DNA of 64,000 nucleotides, taken from assembly GCF_964056675.1 (NCBI RefSeq), contig NZ_OZ060371.1, positions 372,001 to 436,000 of the forward strand. Direction: 5' to 3'. The notes beneath the pieces are model-generated. The model ran no database searches. It was not told the origin of the DNA and was given only the letters and a program-made list of their open reading frames with translations. Positions 1-9,474 of this stretch are shown here, in pieces; position 1 is the stretch's first letter; every line of letters begins with the position of its first letter. The stretch comes from Buchnera aphidicola (Anoecia corni). GTDB taxonomy: Bacteria; Pseudomonadota; Gammaproteobacteria; Enterobacterales; Enterobacteriaceae. The position numbers and the translations under genes are program-made.

Positions 1-348
1 TCTTCTAATGGAGTGGGGTTAGGAATAAGTTTTTTAAAACATTTAGAACGATGTACTCTTTTATTACATTTAATAGATATTTGTCCCTATGATAGTTCAA
101 ATGTTTGTAATAATATTCAAATCATTATAAATGAATTAAATAACTACAAGAAAAAAATTTTGTTAAAAAAACATATTTGGACTGTTTTTACTAAAGTTGA
201 TTTAGTAAGTGAAGAAAAAACTAAAAAATTATTAAAAACTATCTTGCATAGTTTTCCTCAAATCAAAAAATATTATCTTATTTCATGTTCTGATTCTTTT
301 GGACTAGAAAAATTATGCAACGATATATCTTCTTTCTTTTATAAATAA
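1..348 (+). CDS. obgE: GTPase Obg/CgtA, C-terminal part (gene enters from the left edge)
   Basis: The reading frame is open from base 1, so the start lies outside the window and only the last 115 residues are visible. They show the end of the switch II region (GLGISFLKHLERC), the G4 base-specificity motif as TKVD (NKID in E. coli) and the G5 loop SCSDSFG, in the order and spacing of the Obg G domain. Obg is an essential ribosome-associated GTPase acting in 50S maturation. The protein ends right after the G domain, so the acidic C-terminal tail of the E. coli protein is absent. It converges on rpsI, with a GC-rich hairpin between them. Confidence 0.93.
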   Translation, partial: SSNGVGLGISFLKHLERCTLLLHLIDICPYDSSNVCNNIQIIINELNNYKKKILLKKHIWTVFTKVDLVSEEKTKKLLKTILHSFPQIKKYYLISCSDSFGLEKLCNDISSFFYK

Positions 349-473
349 AAATTTTATTTATATTTTACAATATATACTATATTTATATACTGTTAACTAG
401 AAAATAATAAAAATATTAAGTTTAAAATTAAAATAGGTATGTAATTTTAATAAATAAATCACGTTAGTTTAAA

Positions 474-507
474 TAACCCGGATCACTCATTTAATTAAAC
501 CGGGTTA
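474..507. terminator. Hairpin between convergent obgE and rpsI
   Basis: A perfect 8-bp inverted repeat, TAACCCGG at 474-481 and CCGGGTTA at 500-507, encloses an 18-base loop. GC-rich stems are rare in this sequence, and the site lies in the 197-bp spacer between two convergent genes. A shared terminator is the simplest reading. Neither side has a clean U-run, so efficiency is uncertain. Confidence 0.55.
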
Positions 508-545
508 AATGTATGTAAAAACATAATTAAATAATAATCTTTTAT

Positions 546-938
546 TTAACGTTTAGAAAATTGAGGACGTCGTCTTGCTTTTCGTAATCCTACTTTTTTT
601 CTTTCTACTTCCCTGGAATCTCTAGTTACAAATCCCGATTTTCGGAGTACAGGTCTAAAAAAACTATCGTAATCTATTAAAGCCCTTGTTATTCCTTGTT
701 TAATAGCACCAGCTTGACTAGATATACCACCTCCTTTTACTGTGATATATAGATCAAATTTTTCTCTCATATTAATGAGTTCTAAAGGTTGCAAGATTAT
801 CATTGAAGAAGTTTTTCGAGAAAAATACTTTTCTAAAGATTTTTTATTAACTGTAATTTTTCCTGTTCCTTTTTTTAAAAAAACACGTGCAGAAGAACTT
901 TTTCTTCTTCCAGTTCCATATTTATATAGTATTTTCAT
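546..938 (-). CDS. rpsI: 30S ribosomal protein S9
   Basis: S9 of the small ribosomal subunit, 130 residues as in E. coli. The N-terminal [15 protein letters not shown] block, the central [20 protein letters not shown] stretch and the basic tail ending [11 protein letters not shown] are all typical; the C-terminal SKR reaches the P-site tRNA anticodon loop. The start is preceded by an AGGA ribosome-binding site. It follows rplM by 13 bp, the conserved L13-S9 operon. No unusual residues were noticed. Confidence 0.98.
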   Translation of the reverse strand: MKILYKYGTGRRKSSSARVFLKKGTGKITVNKKSLEKYFSRKTSSMIILQPLELINMREKFDLYITVKGGGISSQAGAIKQGITRALIDYDSFFRPVLRKSGFVTRDSREVERKKVGLRKARRRPQFSKR

Positions 939-951
939 AGAGATGTCCTGA

Positions 952-1380
952 TTAAATTTCTAATTTTTGTGGATTTTGAGCAACATGTAAATGATTATTT
1001 CCTATATATATTTTAAGTTTTTTTAACATAGATTTTCCTAAAGGTCCTTTAGGCATCATACCTTTAACAGCATTATGTAATATTTTTCTTGCATCTTTTT
1101 TAATAAGTTCTTTAAATGTAACTTTTTTTATTCCGCCTATATATCCAGTATGATGATAGTAAATTTTGTTATTGCTTTTTTTTCCGGTTACCCTTATTTT
1201 TTCTGTATTTAAAATAATTAAATAATCTCCTGTATCTATATTTGGGGTATATTTTTCTTTATGCTTTCCCCTTAACAATATAGAAATTTGTGTAGCTAAT
1301 CTTCCTAATATTTTATTGGTCGCATCTATGTAATACCATGATTGTATAAAGTTATTTGGTTTGGCAATAAATGTTTTCAT
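952..1380 (-). CDS. rplM: 50S ribosomal protein L13
   Basis: L13, an early-assembling 23S rRNA-binding protein, 142 residues, the same as E. coli. Typical stretches include [19 protein letters not shown] near the N-terminus, [18 protein letters not shown] in the middle and the [18 protein letters not shown] block. It is the first gene of the rplM-rpsI operon read leftwards. Its promoter should lie in the 516-bp spacer shared with the divergent pheA. Confidence 0.98.
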   Translation of the reverse strand: MKTFIAKPNNFIQSWYYIDATNKILGRLATQISILLRGKHKEKYTPNIDTGDYLIILNTEKIRVTGKKSNNKIYYHHTGYIGGIKKVTFKELIKKDARKILHNAVKGMMPKGPLGKSMLKKLKIYIGNNHLHVAQNPQKLEI

Positions 1381-1896
1381 GTAAGTTTAACCTAATACGA
1401 TTTTTTTAAACAGAAGATATTTTTCTTATAAAAATATTTTATTTATATTTTTTTTAAATATTTTATATATGTCCAAATATCATTGATATTCAATCCTAAC
1501 ATATAAATTTATAATTTAAATTCAATAATTTTAAAAAATTAAATATAGTTTTTTTTATATTTAAATTCTATTAAATTTAGAATTTAAAATAGGGTATTTG
1601 AATATTTAAAATTTAATTAAAAATTATTAAACATAAAAAAAAAATAATAATTTTATTGCTAATTAAAAAATTTCAAAAGTATAAATTTTTTTTTAGTTCT
1701 AGTTTACTTAAATATTTATTATTGTATTAGCAATTAAAATATAAATATTTTTTTCAAGTTTAATGGTCTTTTATTAAAAATAATGTATATACATAAATTT
1801 TTTTCTATATAAAATGTATATACACTTATTATAAGTATAAATTTTAAAAAAATAACCATTAATTATATTAATAACATGATTGTATAGGAAAAAATT
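1381..1896. other. Divergent spacer rplM/pheA
   Basis: No gene and no ORF of note in 516 bp of A+T-rich DNA. It must hold the leftward rplM promoter and the rightward pheA promoter. I see no pheL-like leader peptide with a run of Phe codons and no attenuator hairpin before pheA. The only marked structure is the pair of palindromes at 1784-1824. Confidence 0.6.
1784..1824. repeat. Two copies of the palindrome TGTATATACA upstream of pheA
   Basis: The 10-bp perfect palindrome TGTATATACA occurs at 1784-1793 and 1815-1824, 31 bp apart (about three helical turns), 72 to 112 bp before the pheA start. The outermost bases resemble a shortened TyrR-type half-site pair, but no regulator can be named from this window. 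It could be a dimer-binding operator or chance in A+T-rich DNA. Confidence 0.3.
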
Positions 1897-3036
1897 ATGA
1901 CTTTTTTAGATCCTTTATTAGAATTAAGAAAAAACATTAACAATATTGATAAAAAAATAATACTTTTACTATCAAAAAGACAATTACTAACAAAAAAAGT
2001 TGTAAAAGTTAAAATAAATTATAAAAAAAAGATAAAAGATAAAGAAAGAGAAAAAAAAATGTTAAAAACTTTAGTTAAAATAGGAAAAAAAAACAATCTA
2101 AATAAGAATTTTATAATACATTTATTTCAAGTGATTATTAAAGAATCAATTCGTGTACAAAAATATTTGTTAGATAAAGATTATTTGAATAAAAAAAATA
2201 TTTCAAAAAAAATTTCTTTTCTCGGTCCAAAAGGTTCTTATTCTTACATTGCTTCTTCTCTATTTTTAAAAAAAGAAATAAAAAATGTTGAATATTTTCC
2301 GTTCTCTTCTTTTGAAAAGTTAGTTCTAAGTGTAGAAGAGAATAAATCCGACTATTGTATTTTACCTATTAGAAATACTTGTTCTGGTCCTATTTTGCAA
2401 AATTATAAATTACTTTTAACTACTAACTTAAATGTTGTAGGAGAAATAGAAATTCCAATTAACCACTATTTGTTAACAATTAAAAAAATATTAATTCAAG
2501 ATATAGATACTGTCTATAGTCATGAAGAAGTTTTTAAACAATGCAGTACATTTATTTCTCAATTTCCAGAATGGAAAATTAAATTTACAAATAGTACTTC
2601 TGAAGCAATGAAAATAGTTTCTACAAACAATAACAAAAATTGTGCTGCTATAGGAAATAAGATTGGAGCGGGTCTTTATAATCTATATAAATTGAAGAAA
2701 AATTTATCTAATAAGATTTTAAATACTACTAGGTTTTTTATCTTATCTAGAAATAATATATTACCTATTAATAAAACAAATTATAAAACTACCATATTAT
2801 TTAGTATTGATGAGAAAAATAATATTATTAACAATATTATTTCCTCACTAAAAAAAGCAAATTTTTATATAAAAAAAATAAAATTACTAAATTATTCGTC
2901 AAGTGATATTAAATCAATATTTCACATGGATATCACAAATAATTTTTCACATAAAAAACAATTAGCAATTCTTTACAAACTTGTAAAATTAACTAGATTT
3001 TTAAAAATATTAGGATCTTATCCTTATAAAATATAA
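1897..3036 (+). CDS. pheA: Bifunctional chorismate mutase / prephenate dehydratase
   Basis: Converts chorismate through prephenate to phenylpyruvate for phenylalanine synthesis; 379 residues (E. coli 386). The mutase domain (about 1-95) keeps every active-site residue at E. coli positions: R11, R28, K39, D48, R51, E52, S84, Q88. The dehydratase domain (about 105-285) has FLGPKGSYSY and the TRF motif at 278-280. In the C-terminal ACT domain the phenylalanine-binding motifs GALV (309-312) and ESRP (329-332) are replaced by NIIN and KLLN, so feedback inhibition is probably lost. PIENT of the dehydratase reads PIRNT. AGGA precedes the ATG. This gene supplies an essential amino acid to the insect host. 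Confidence 0.97.
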   Translation: MTFLDPLLELRKNINNIDKKIILLLSKRQLLTKKVVKVKINYKKKIKDKEREKKMLKTLVKIGKKNNLNKNFIIHLFQVIIKESIRVQKYLLDKDYLNKKNISKKISFLGPKGSYSYIASSLFLKKEIKNVEYFPFSSFEKLVLSVEENKSDYCILPIRNTCSGPILQNYKLLLTTNLNVVGEIEIPINHYLLTIKKILIQDIDTVYSHEEVFKQCSTFISQFPEWKIKFTNSTSEAMKIVSTNNNKNCAAIGNKIGAGLYNLYKLKKNLSNKILNTTRFFILSRNNILPINKTNYKTTILFSIDEKNNIINNIISSLKKANFYIKKIKLLNYSSSDIKSIFHMDITNNFSHKKQLAILYKLVKLTRFLKILGSYPYKI

Positions 3037-3498
3037 TAAAATTAGATAAATAATTTTATATATAAATACATATGTTTTTTTTTAAAATTCTAATTTTTGT
3101 AATATATTAGTATCGAATATACATTATAAAAGTAGTGTATATTGTATTTAAAATATTTAATAATTTAATTTTTTTGTAAATTTTATCATCTTATTTAAGA
3201 GATGATATATAATATAAATAAAATATAAGGTCATTAACAATAATTTTTTGTACAATTTATAATTATTATTATTAAACTAATAATGTAAATAAACATTTTA
3301 TTTAAAATAAAATTAATTCTTATAAAAAAAAACTTGGCAGATATATATAAAAAAAAATAAATAATATTTTATTAGTTTTAATTAAAAATTCTTATTTTTT
3401 TTTATTTAATAATTATTTATAGTAGAGCGCAACAAAATATAATTTCTATTTTTAATAAATTAAATAAATATTAATTTTATAAGTACGAGAAAAAATAT
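3037..3498. other. Spacer pheA-ffh with one hairpin
   Basis: 462 bp of very A+T-rich DNA without a recognisable gene. An 8-bp perfect inverted repeat (TATCATCT at 3184-3191, AGATGATA at 3200-3207, 8-base loop) lies 148 bp after the pheA stop and may end its transcript, although no clean U-run follows. The ffh promoter is presumably in the right half. No gene remnant was recognised. Confidence 0.45.
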
Positions 3499-4863
3499 AT
3501 GTTTTATAACCTAGCTAAAAAAATTTCAAAATCTATATTTAATATATCAAATAAAGGTAAGATCACAGAATCTAATATACAAAAGACTTTACGTAACATT
3601 AGAACAGCCTTGTTAGAAGCAGATGTAGCATTAAAAGTAGTTAAAAAATTTATTTTAGATATAAAAAATGATGCTATTGGAAAAACATTTAATAATAGTT
3701 TTACTCCAGGTCAAGAATTTATTAAAATAGTTAAAAAACAACTAATATGTACTATGAGTTCGAATGAAAAAAATGATCATGTTTTAAATATGTCTACAGA
3801 GCCTCCAGCTGTTTTTTTATTAGTAGGTGCGCAAGGAATGGGTAAAACTACTACTGTTGGAAAATTAGCATTATTTATAAAAAAAGAAAAGAAAAAAAAA
3901 ATATTAATAGCGTCAACTGATATTTATCGTCCAGCAGCTATTGAACAACTTGAAACGTTATCTAAACAAGCCTCAGTAGATTTTTTTCCTTTTTGCAAAA
4001 AAAAAGATAGTATTTTAATTGCTAAAGAAGCATTAAAATATGCGAAAGTTAATTTTTATGACGTTTTGCTATTAGATACAGTAGGAATAATGTATTCAAA
4101 TATACACATGATGCATTTAATTCAATCTATAAGTAATGTAGTTAACCCTATAGAAATTTTATTAGTAATAGATGCTATGGTAGGACAAGATGCAATTAAT
4201 ATGATTGAGCAATTTAATACGTATTTACCTATATCCGGTATTATTTTAACAAAAATAGACAGTGATGCTCGTGGAGGTATAGCTTTATCTATAAAATATA
4301 GTACAGGAAAAATAATTAAACTTGTAGGAACTGGGGAAAAAATATATGATATTAAATATTTTCAACCTAAAAAAATTGCTGAAAGAATATTAGGAATGGA
4401 AAATGTTTTATCAGTAATACAGGAAATTGAAAATAAAATTGATCGTTCTAGTATAAAAAAGATAAAAAAAACTTTTTCTAATAAAACAGAGTTTAACTTG
4501 TATGATTTTTTAATTCAATTAAAACAAATAAATAAAATAGGGAATATTGAAAATATATTAGAAAGATTACCAAATAATAAAATAATTCCTAACGATGTTA
4601 AATCTAATTTAAATAGTAAATTATTAAAAAAATTTGTATCCATAATAAATTCTATGACAAAAAAAGAAAGATTATTTCCAAACATTATTAAAGGATCTAG
4701 AAAAAGAAGAATAGCTTTAGGATCTGGATTTAAAGTTCAAGATATAAACAATATGCTAAAACAGTTTGAAAATGTTAAAAGGTTAGTTAAATCAGTAAAA
4801 AAAACTGGAATTTCTAACATTATTAAAAATATTAGTAATTTTTTTCCTAACAAATTATTTTAA
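3499..4863 (+). CDS. ffh: Signal recognition particle protein Ffh
   Basis: SRP54 homologue that binds 4.5S RNA and signal sequences and docks ribosomes on FtsY; 454 residues (E. coli 453). Order: N domain (1-100), G domain with P-loop GAQGMGKT (110-117), STDIYRPAAIEQL, the G3 motif at 193-196, TKIDSDARGG, then the M domain from about 330. The RNA-binding stretch GSRKRRIALGSG is intact. Two oddities: DTAGR reads DTVGI (Arg lost at 197), and the M domain has only two methionines, with a C-terminal tail rich in Ile, Asn and Phe instead of Met. Base composition resembles its neighbours, so drift under A+T bias is likely rather than transfer. Confidence 0.96.
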   Translation: MFYNLAKKISKSIFNISNKGKITESNIQKTLRNIRTALLEADVALKVVKKFILDIKNDAIGKTFNNSFTPGQEFIKIVKKQLICTMSSNEKNDHVLNMSTEPPAVFLLVGAQGMGKTTTVGKLALFIKKEKKKKILIASTDIYRPAAIEQLETLSKQASVDFFPFCKKKDSILIAKEALKYAKVNFYDVLLLDTVGIMYSNIHMMHLIQSISNVVNPIEILLVIDAMVGQDAINMIEQFNTYLPISGIILTKIDSDARGGIALSIKYSTGKIIKLVGTGEKIYDIKYFQPKKIAERILGMENVLSVIQEIENKIDRSSIKKIKKTFSNKTEFNLYDFLIQLKQINKIGNIENILERLPNNKIIPNDVKSNLNSKLLKKFVSIINSMTKKERLFPNIIKGSRKRRIALGSGFKVQDINNMLKQFENVKRLVKSVKKTGISNIIKNISNFFPNKLF

Positions 4864-4956
4864 ATTGTGTAAAAATACATTCATTTTTATAAATAAAGAC
4901 ATATTTATTATATAAATAAATAATTGTTTGATTGTATTCAAGTAGAGGTTAATACT

Positions 4957-5211
4957 ATGGTAGTAATTAGATTAGCTAGACATGGAAGAAAGAATTTTCC
5001 TTTTTACAAAATAGTAGTATCAGATAATCGTTTTTCAGTAAAAAAAAGATTTATTGAACGCATTGGTTTTTTTAATCCTTTTTCATTAATAAAAGAGAAA
5101 AAATTTAATATTAACATGCAACGATTTCAACACTGGGTAAACAAGGGTGCTAAACCGTCAGATAGAACTAAAGACTTAATTGTGAAATTCAATTCAATAG
5201 ATACAGTATAG
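4957..5211 (+). CDS. rpsP: 30S ribosomal protein S16
   Basis: S16, an early 30S assembly protein; 84 residues (E. coli 82). It begins MVVIRLARHGRK, the family N-terminus, and contains RFIERIGFFNPF and the RFQHWVNKGAKPSDR block. A longer TTG-started reading from 4924 exists, but the ATG at 4957 matches the family and has AGAGG at 4944-4948 as ribosome-binding site. It is first in the conserved rpsP-rimM-trmD-rplS operon, and 93 bp separate it from ffh. Confidence 0.97.
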   Translation: MVVIRLARHGRKNFPFYKIVVSDNRFSVKKRFIERIGFFNPFSLIKEKKFNINMQRFQHWVNKGAKPSDRTKDLIVKFNSIDTV

Positions 5212-5228
5212 ACATAATTAATTAAATA

Positions 5229-5768
5229 ATGATAATTATTAAAAATAAACATTTAAAAAAAAATAACGAAAATATTACAGTTGGAAAAGTAGGAAGACCG
5301 TATGGAATACTTGGATGGATATATTTAACTTCGTTTACAGAAAAAGAAGAAAATATTTTTAGTTATTTTCCTTGGTTTATAAAAGGGAAAAAAATCATTA
5401 ACGTACAATGGAAAAAATATAAACAACGTTACATCTTCTCTATTAAAAATATAAATGATAGAGATAGTATTTCTGCATTGACTAATGAAAATGTTTTAGT
5501 AAAAGAGAGCGCATTACCGGATTTATCAAATAGTGAACTATATTGGAAAGATTTAATTAATTGTCATGTTTTTTCAATAAAAAATATATATATTGGGAAA
5601 GTTGTTGATTTGATTGATAATACTTTTAATGATTTGTTAGTTATAAGTAAGAAAACTTTTAAAAAAAATAAAGTAACAACTTTAATTCCTTTTATAGAAA
5701 AAAAAATTATAAAAAAAATAGATTTAATAAAAAATATTATTATTGTAGACTATAATGAAAGTTTATAA
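5229..5768 (+). CDS. rimM: Ribosome maturation factor RimM
   Basis: RimM binds S19 and assists maturation of the 30S head; 179 residues (E. coli 182). The N-terminal RimM domain starts GKVGRPYGILGWIYLTSFT; the C-terminal PRC-barrel begins near YYWKDL (here LYWKDLINCHVF) and runs through GKVVDLIDNTFNDLLVI to LIPFIEKKIIKKIDL. It lies 17 bp after rpsP, in the usual operon position. It is richer in Asn and Lys than the E. coli protein but colinear with it. Confidence 0.95.
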   Translation: MIIIKNKHLKKNNENITVGKVGRPYGILGWIYLTSFTEKEENIFSYFPWFIKGKKIINVQWKKYKQRYIFSIKNINDRDSISALTNENVLVKESALPDLSNSELYWKDLINCHVFSIKNIYIGKVVDLIDNTFNDLLVISKKTFKKNKVTTLIPFIEKKIIKKIDLIKNIIIVDYNESL

Positions 5769-5806
5769 AAAAATAATTATATTTAATATTAATAATTATA
5801 AATTAT

Positions 5807-6556
5807 ATGAAAATTGATATCATTAGTATTTTTCCAGAAATGTTTTCGTCTATAAGTAAATATGGAATTTTAGGAAAAGCTATAAAAAAAAACCTTTTAA
5901 CAATAGATTATTTTAATCCTAGACATTTTTCTGAAAATAAAAGAAAAAGAATTGATAGTAAACCGTATGGTGGTGGACCTGGAATGGTTATGATGTTTCA
6001 ACCATTGACATCAGCAATTAATGTTTCGAAAAAAAAATCTAATAATACAACTAAAGTAATTTATCTAAGTCCTAAAGGTACTGAATTAAATAAAAAAAAA
6101 GCTCTTAGCTTAATAAAACATTCATATATAACATTAGTATGTGGTAGGTACCAGGGAATTGATGAAAGAATTTTAAAAACAGTTGTAGACGAAGAATTAT
6201 CTATTGGAAACTATATTTTAAGTGGAGGGGAAATAGCTGCTATGGTTATAATAGACGTTATTTCTCGATTAATTCCAGGAGTGGTAGGAAATATTGATTC
6301 TATTAATTCTGATTCTTTTTCTAATAAACTATTAGAAGAACCTCAATATGCAAAACCAAAAACTATTTTAAATATGTCTGTTCCTAAAACATTACTATCA
6401 GGACATCATAAAAATATAAAAGAATGGAAGTTAAAAGCATCTTTAAAAGAAACATTATTAAAAAAACCAAATTTATTGTTAAAGAAAAAACTTTCAACTA
6501 AAGAACTCAAACTTCTTGTATTAATAAAAAAAAAACTGCATAAAAATAGTTTTTAA
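5807..6556 (+). CDS. trmD: tRNA (guanine-37-N1)-methyltransferase
   Basis: Methylates G37 next to the anticodon of tRNAs reading CNN codons and so prevents +1 slippage; 249 residues (E. coli 255). Visible motifs: SIFPEMF at the N-terminus, PYGGGPGMVMM, the trefoil-knot SAM site YLSPKGTELN, CGRYQGIDER and SIGNYILSGGE, and IIDVISRLIPGVVG with the catalytic Asp. The C-terminal LLSGHHKNIKEWK tRNA-binding part is present. It is third in the rpsP operon. It starts 39 bp after rimM. Confidence 0.97.
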   Translation: MKIDIISIFPEMFSSISKYGILGKAIKKNLLTIDYFNPRHFSENKRKRIDSKPYGGGPGMVMMFQPLTSAINVSKKKSNNTTKVIYLSPKGTELNKKKALSLIKHSYITLVCGRYQGIDERILKTVVDEELSIGNYILSGGEIAAMVIIDVISRLIPGVVGNIDSINSDSFSNKLLEEPQYAKPKTILNMSVPKTLLSGHHKNIKEWKLKASLKETLLKKPNLLLKKKLSTKELKLLVLIKKKLHKNSF

Positions 6557-6596
6557 AACAAATTACTAAAACTTATGTATTTAAAGGTTACAAAAC

Positions 6597-6947
6597 ATGA
6601 GTAATATTATTAAAAATTTAGAAAGAAAAGAAATTAATAAAAAAAGCATTCCAATTTTTAGACCAGGAGATACATTAGAAATAAATATATGGATTATAGA
6701 AGGTACAAAAAAAAGATTACAATCTTTTGAAGGAGTGGTGATTGCCAAAAAAAACCGTGGATTGAATTCTTCTTGTACAATTAGGAAAATATCTAACGGA
6801 GAAGGAGTAGAACGCGTTTTTTCAATATATTCCCCAAATATTCATAGTTTTATGGTAAAAAGAAAAGGATTAGTGAGAAAAGCTAAATTATATTATTTAA
6901 GAAATAGAACCGGTAAATCTGCTCGTATAAAAGAACGTTTAAATTAA
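6597..6947 (+). CDS. rplS: 50S ribosomal protein L19
   Basis: L19 of the 30S-50S interface, 116 residues (E. coli 115). The order [33 protein letters not shown] and the C-terminal [21 protein letters not shown] is diagnostic. An AAAGG site lies just before the ATG. It is the last gene of the operon and is followed 40 bp later by a strong hairpin. Confidence 0.98.
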   Translation: MSNIIKNLERKEINKKSIPIFRPGDTLEINIWIIEGTKKRLQSFEGVVIAKKNRGLNSSCTIRKISNGEGVERVFSIYSPNIHSFMVKRKGLVRKAKLYYLRNRTGKSARIKERLN

Positions 6948-6987
6948 ATAAAATTAAAGGTTTACATATATATATCTACTATAATAG

Positions 6988-7021
6988 AATCATGCAGTGC
7001 TATTGTTTTTCCTGCATGATT
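6988..7021. terminator. Terminator hairpin between rplS and tldD
   Basis: A perfect 10-bp inverted repeat, AATCATGCAG at 6988-6997 and CTGCATGATT at 7012-7021, with a 14-base loop. It lies between convergent rplS and tldD, so it can end the rpsP operon transcript and perhaps the tldD transcript too. The + strand continues GTTCTTGT, a weak U-rich tail. Confidence 0.7.
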
Positions 7022-7102
7022 GTTCTTGTATAATAAAGTATACTAAATATAGTAAATAGATACGTCTTTAAAATGTTTATCTATTATTTTCTTTTTTACA
7101 TA

Positions 7103-8548
7103 TTATTTCATAGTTCCTCCAACAGTTATTTGATCTATTTTTAAAGTAGGTTGTCCTACTCCAACGGGAATACTTTGTCCTTCTTTCATGCAAGTCCCAA
7201 TACCTTCATCCATGTTAAGATCATTTCCTACCATGGAAATATTGTTCATAACAGCTATTCCTGATCCTGTAAGCATAGCTTTTTTGACAGGATAACTAAT
7301 TTTTCCTTTTTTAATAATATAAGCTTCTGATGTAGAAAAAACAAAATTTCCAGATGTAATGTCAACTTGTCCGTCCGAAAAGTTCACAGCGTATAATCCA
7401 TAATCTATACTTTCAATAATATTTTTTTTACTAGAAAAACCAGATAGCATATAAGTATTAGTCATTCTAGGCATTGGTAAACTTTTATAGGATTGACGGC
7501 GTCCATTTCCTGTTGATTTCATATTCATTAATCTAGCATTAAATTTGTCATACATGTAATTGATAAGTATGCCTTCTTTTATTAAAATAGTTTTTTGACT
7601 TAAAACTCCTTCATCATCAATATTTAAGGATCCTCTTTTATGTAAAAGAGTTCCATCATCAATAATTGTACATAATTTAGATGTCACTCGTGATCCAATT
7701 TTATTACTAAATATTGAAGTTTTTTTCCTATTAAAATCACTTTCTAATCCGTGTCCAATAGCTTCATGTAATAAAATGCCTGGCCAACCTGAACCTAGTA
7801 CAACAGGAAAAGATCCCGAAGGTGTTTCTTTTGCAGAAAGATTTATTAATGCTATGCGAACTGCTTCTTTAGATAAATAGTCAATGTAATTTTCTCCGAT
7901 TTGTGAGGATAAAAAAAATTGATATCCAGTTCTTCTTCCACCTCCACTACTTCCTGATTCTATTCTTCCATTTTTTTCTACTAAAACAACAATAGATAAT
8001 TGTACTAAAGGTCTTATGTCAGTAGTTAAATTTCCATCTGTTGAAGCAATTAAAATTTCTTCATAAGTCGCAGATAACCATGCATTTACTTCTATAACTT
8101 TTGGATTATATTTTCGAGCTGTAGAATTTACACGAAGTAAAATATCTAATTTATCTTTTGTTGTTAAAGAATTTAAAGGATTTATTGTGCTAAAAATTTG
8201 TTTTTTTTTAATGCTACAAAAAGGATTTAATACAGATTTTCTAAATTTTTTTGCTATTTCAGACGATAGTTTTGAACTTTTCAACAACGATTTTAAACTA
8301 ATATTATTAGAATAAGCAAATCCTGTAGATTCTCCAAAAATAGTTCTAACTCCTAATCCTTGATCTATGTCACTGTGTCCTTCTTTCACAATATTATTTT
8401 CTAAAGTCCAAGATTCGTTAAAAATAGATTGAATATAAATATCAGCATAATCTATGTTTTTTTTTAATAGATTAGATAATACGTTAAATATATTTTCTTG
8501 AGTTATTTTATTTAAAATTAATAAATTGTTAATTACTGAAATATGCAT
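7103..8548 (-). CDS. tldD: Metalloprotease TldD
   Basis: Zinc protease subunit that with TldE/PmbA degrades unfolded peptides and matures modified peptides in E. coli; 481 residues, identical to the E. coli length. The zinc motif [15 protein letters not shown] matches HExxxH, and the C-terminal [11 protein letters not shown] keeps the third ligand, Cys. [17 protein letters not shown] and [11 protein letters not shown] also match. It is read leftwards and converges on rplS. The TldE partner is not in this window. No ribosome-binding site stands out before the ATG. Confidence 0.96.
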   Translation of the reverse strand: MHISVINNLLILNKITQENIFNVLSNLLKKNIDYADIYIQSIFNESWTLENNIVKEGHSDIDQGLGVRTIFGESTGFAYSNNISLKSLLKSSKLSSEIAKKFRKSVLNPFCSIKKKQIFSTINPLNSLTTKDKLDILLRVNSTARKYNPKVIEVNAWLSATYEEILIASTDGNLTTDIRPLVQLSIVVLVEKNGRIESGSSGGGRRTGYQFFLSSQIGENYIDYLSKEAVRIALINLSAKETPSGSFPVVLGSGWPGILLHEAIGHGLESDFNRKKTSIFSNKIGSRVTSKLCTIIDDGTLLHKRGSLNIDDEGVLSQKTILIKEGILINYMYDKFNARLMNMKSTGNGRRQSYKSLPMPRMTNTYMLSGFSSKKNIIESIDYGLYAVNFSDGQVDITSGNFVFSTSEAYIIKKGKISYPVKKAMLTGSGIAVMNNISMVGNDLNMDEGIGTCMKEGQSIPVGVGQPTLKIDQITVGGTMK

Positions 8549-8896
8549 AATATTATTTTCACTTCTGTTAAAAATTTAGCATCTTATTTATAACAAAAAA
8601 GGTTCTTCTTCTTTAATGTTTATTGTATAGGTTAAGACTCGTCTATAAATTGTTTAATTTTAATATAATTAAAAAGTTAATTATTAATAAATAGCAAAAT
8701 CTAATTATTTTAGAGTATATAGCTTTAAATTAATAAAATATATTTATTATCTTAATAAAATATTTATCAAACAAATCCACGTTTACTTTATAAGTTTTAC
8801 AATGTATTATTGAGTTAAATAGTTTTAAAATAGTTAAATTAAATTCTATTATAAAAACAATTTATTAACTTTAAAAATATATCAATTATAATCATC
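8549..8896. other. Divergent spacer tldD/aroQ
   Basis: 348 bp of A+T-rich DNA between divergently read tldD and aroQ. It should contain both promoters. I see no gene, hairpin or repeat that stands out. Confidence 0.5.
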
Positions 8897-9343
8897 ATGA
8901 AAAAAATTAATGTTTTAATATTAAATGGACCAAATTTAAATTTATTAGGAAAAAGAGAAATTAAAATTTATGGAGATAATACGTTATCTGATTTGTCAAA
9001 AACGTTATATAAAGAAGCTAAGTTATTAAATATAAGTTTAGATATATTTCAATCTAATTCAGAACATCGTTTAATTGAAAAAATTCATTTAGGATTGAAT
9101 AAAGTTAATTTTATTATTTTTAATCCTGCTGCTTTTACGCATACTAGTATTGCTTTAAGAGACGCAATTTTATCTGTAAATATTCCATTTATCGAAGTTC
9201 ACATTTCTAACATATATTCTCGTGAAAGTTTTAGATCTCACTCTTGGTTTTCTGATATATCATCTGGAACAATTTGTGGTTTTGGTTTTGATGGATATAT
9301 TTGGGCATTAAGAAGTATACCTAAAAAATTACAAGTTAAATAA
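8897..9343 (+). CDS. aroQ: 3-dehydroquinate dehydratase, type II
   Basis: Third step of the shikimate pathway: dehydroquinate to dehydroshikimate. At 148 residues it has the size of the small dodecameric type II enzyme. [14 protein letters not shown] at the N-terminus, IYGDNTL with the catalytic Tyr, [16 protein letters not shown], and [17 protein letters not shown] with the catalytic His are all present, as is the end [12 protein letters not shown]. The type II enzyme in place of E. coli aroD is usual in Buchnera. Its product feeds chorismate for pheA in this window. Confidence 0.97.
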   Translation: MKKINVLILNGPNLNLLGKREIKIYGDNTLSDLSKTLYKEAKLLNISLDIFQSNSEHRLIEKIHLGLNKVNFIIFNPAAFTHTSIALRDAILSVNIPFIEVHISNIYSRESFRSHSWFSDISSGTICGFGFDGYIWALRSIPKKLQVK

Positions 9344-9474
9344 CAATTAAAATAAACTTTATAAAATTAATATAAAATGTAAAAGAAATAAGTACATTAC
9401 TTGAAAATTAATAAAAAATTAATAGTTTTTAAATTATTTACATTATTTTACATTATTTAAAATAAATACAATTT

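Noticed and set aside
742..951. Plus-strand ORF opposite rpsI
   Set aside because: Antisense shadow of a strongly conserved ribosomal protein gene, with no family match or ribosome-binding site.
4924..4956. TTG-started N-terminal extension of rpsP
   Set aside because: The ATG at 4957 has AGAGG before it and matches the S16 family start.
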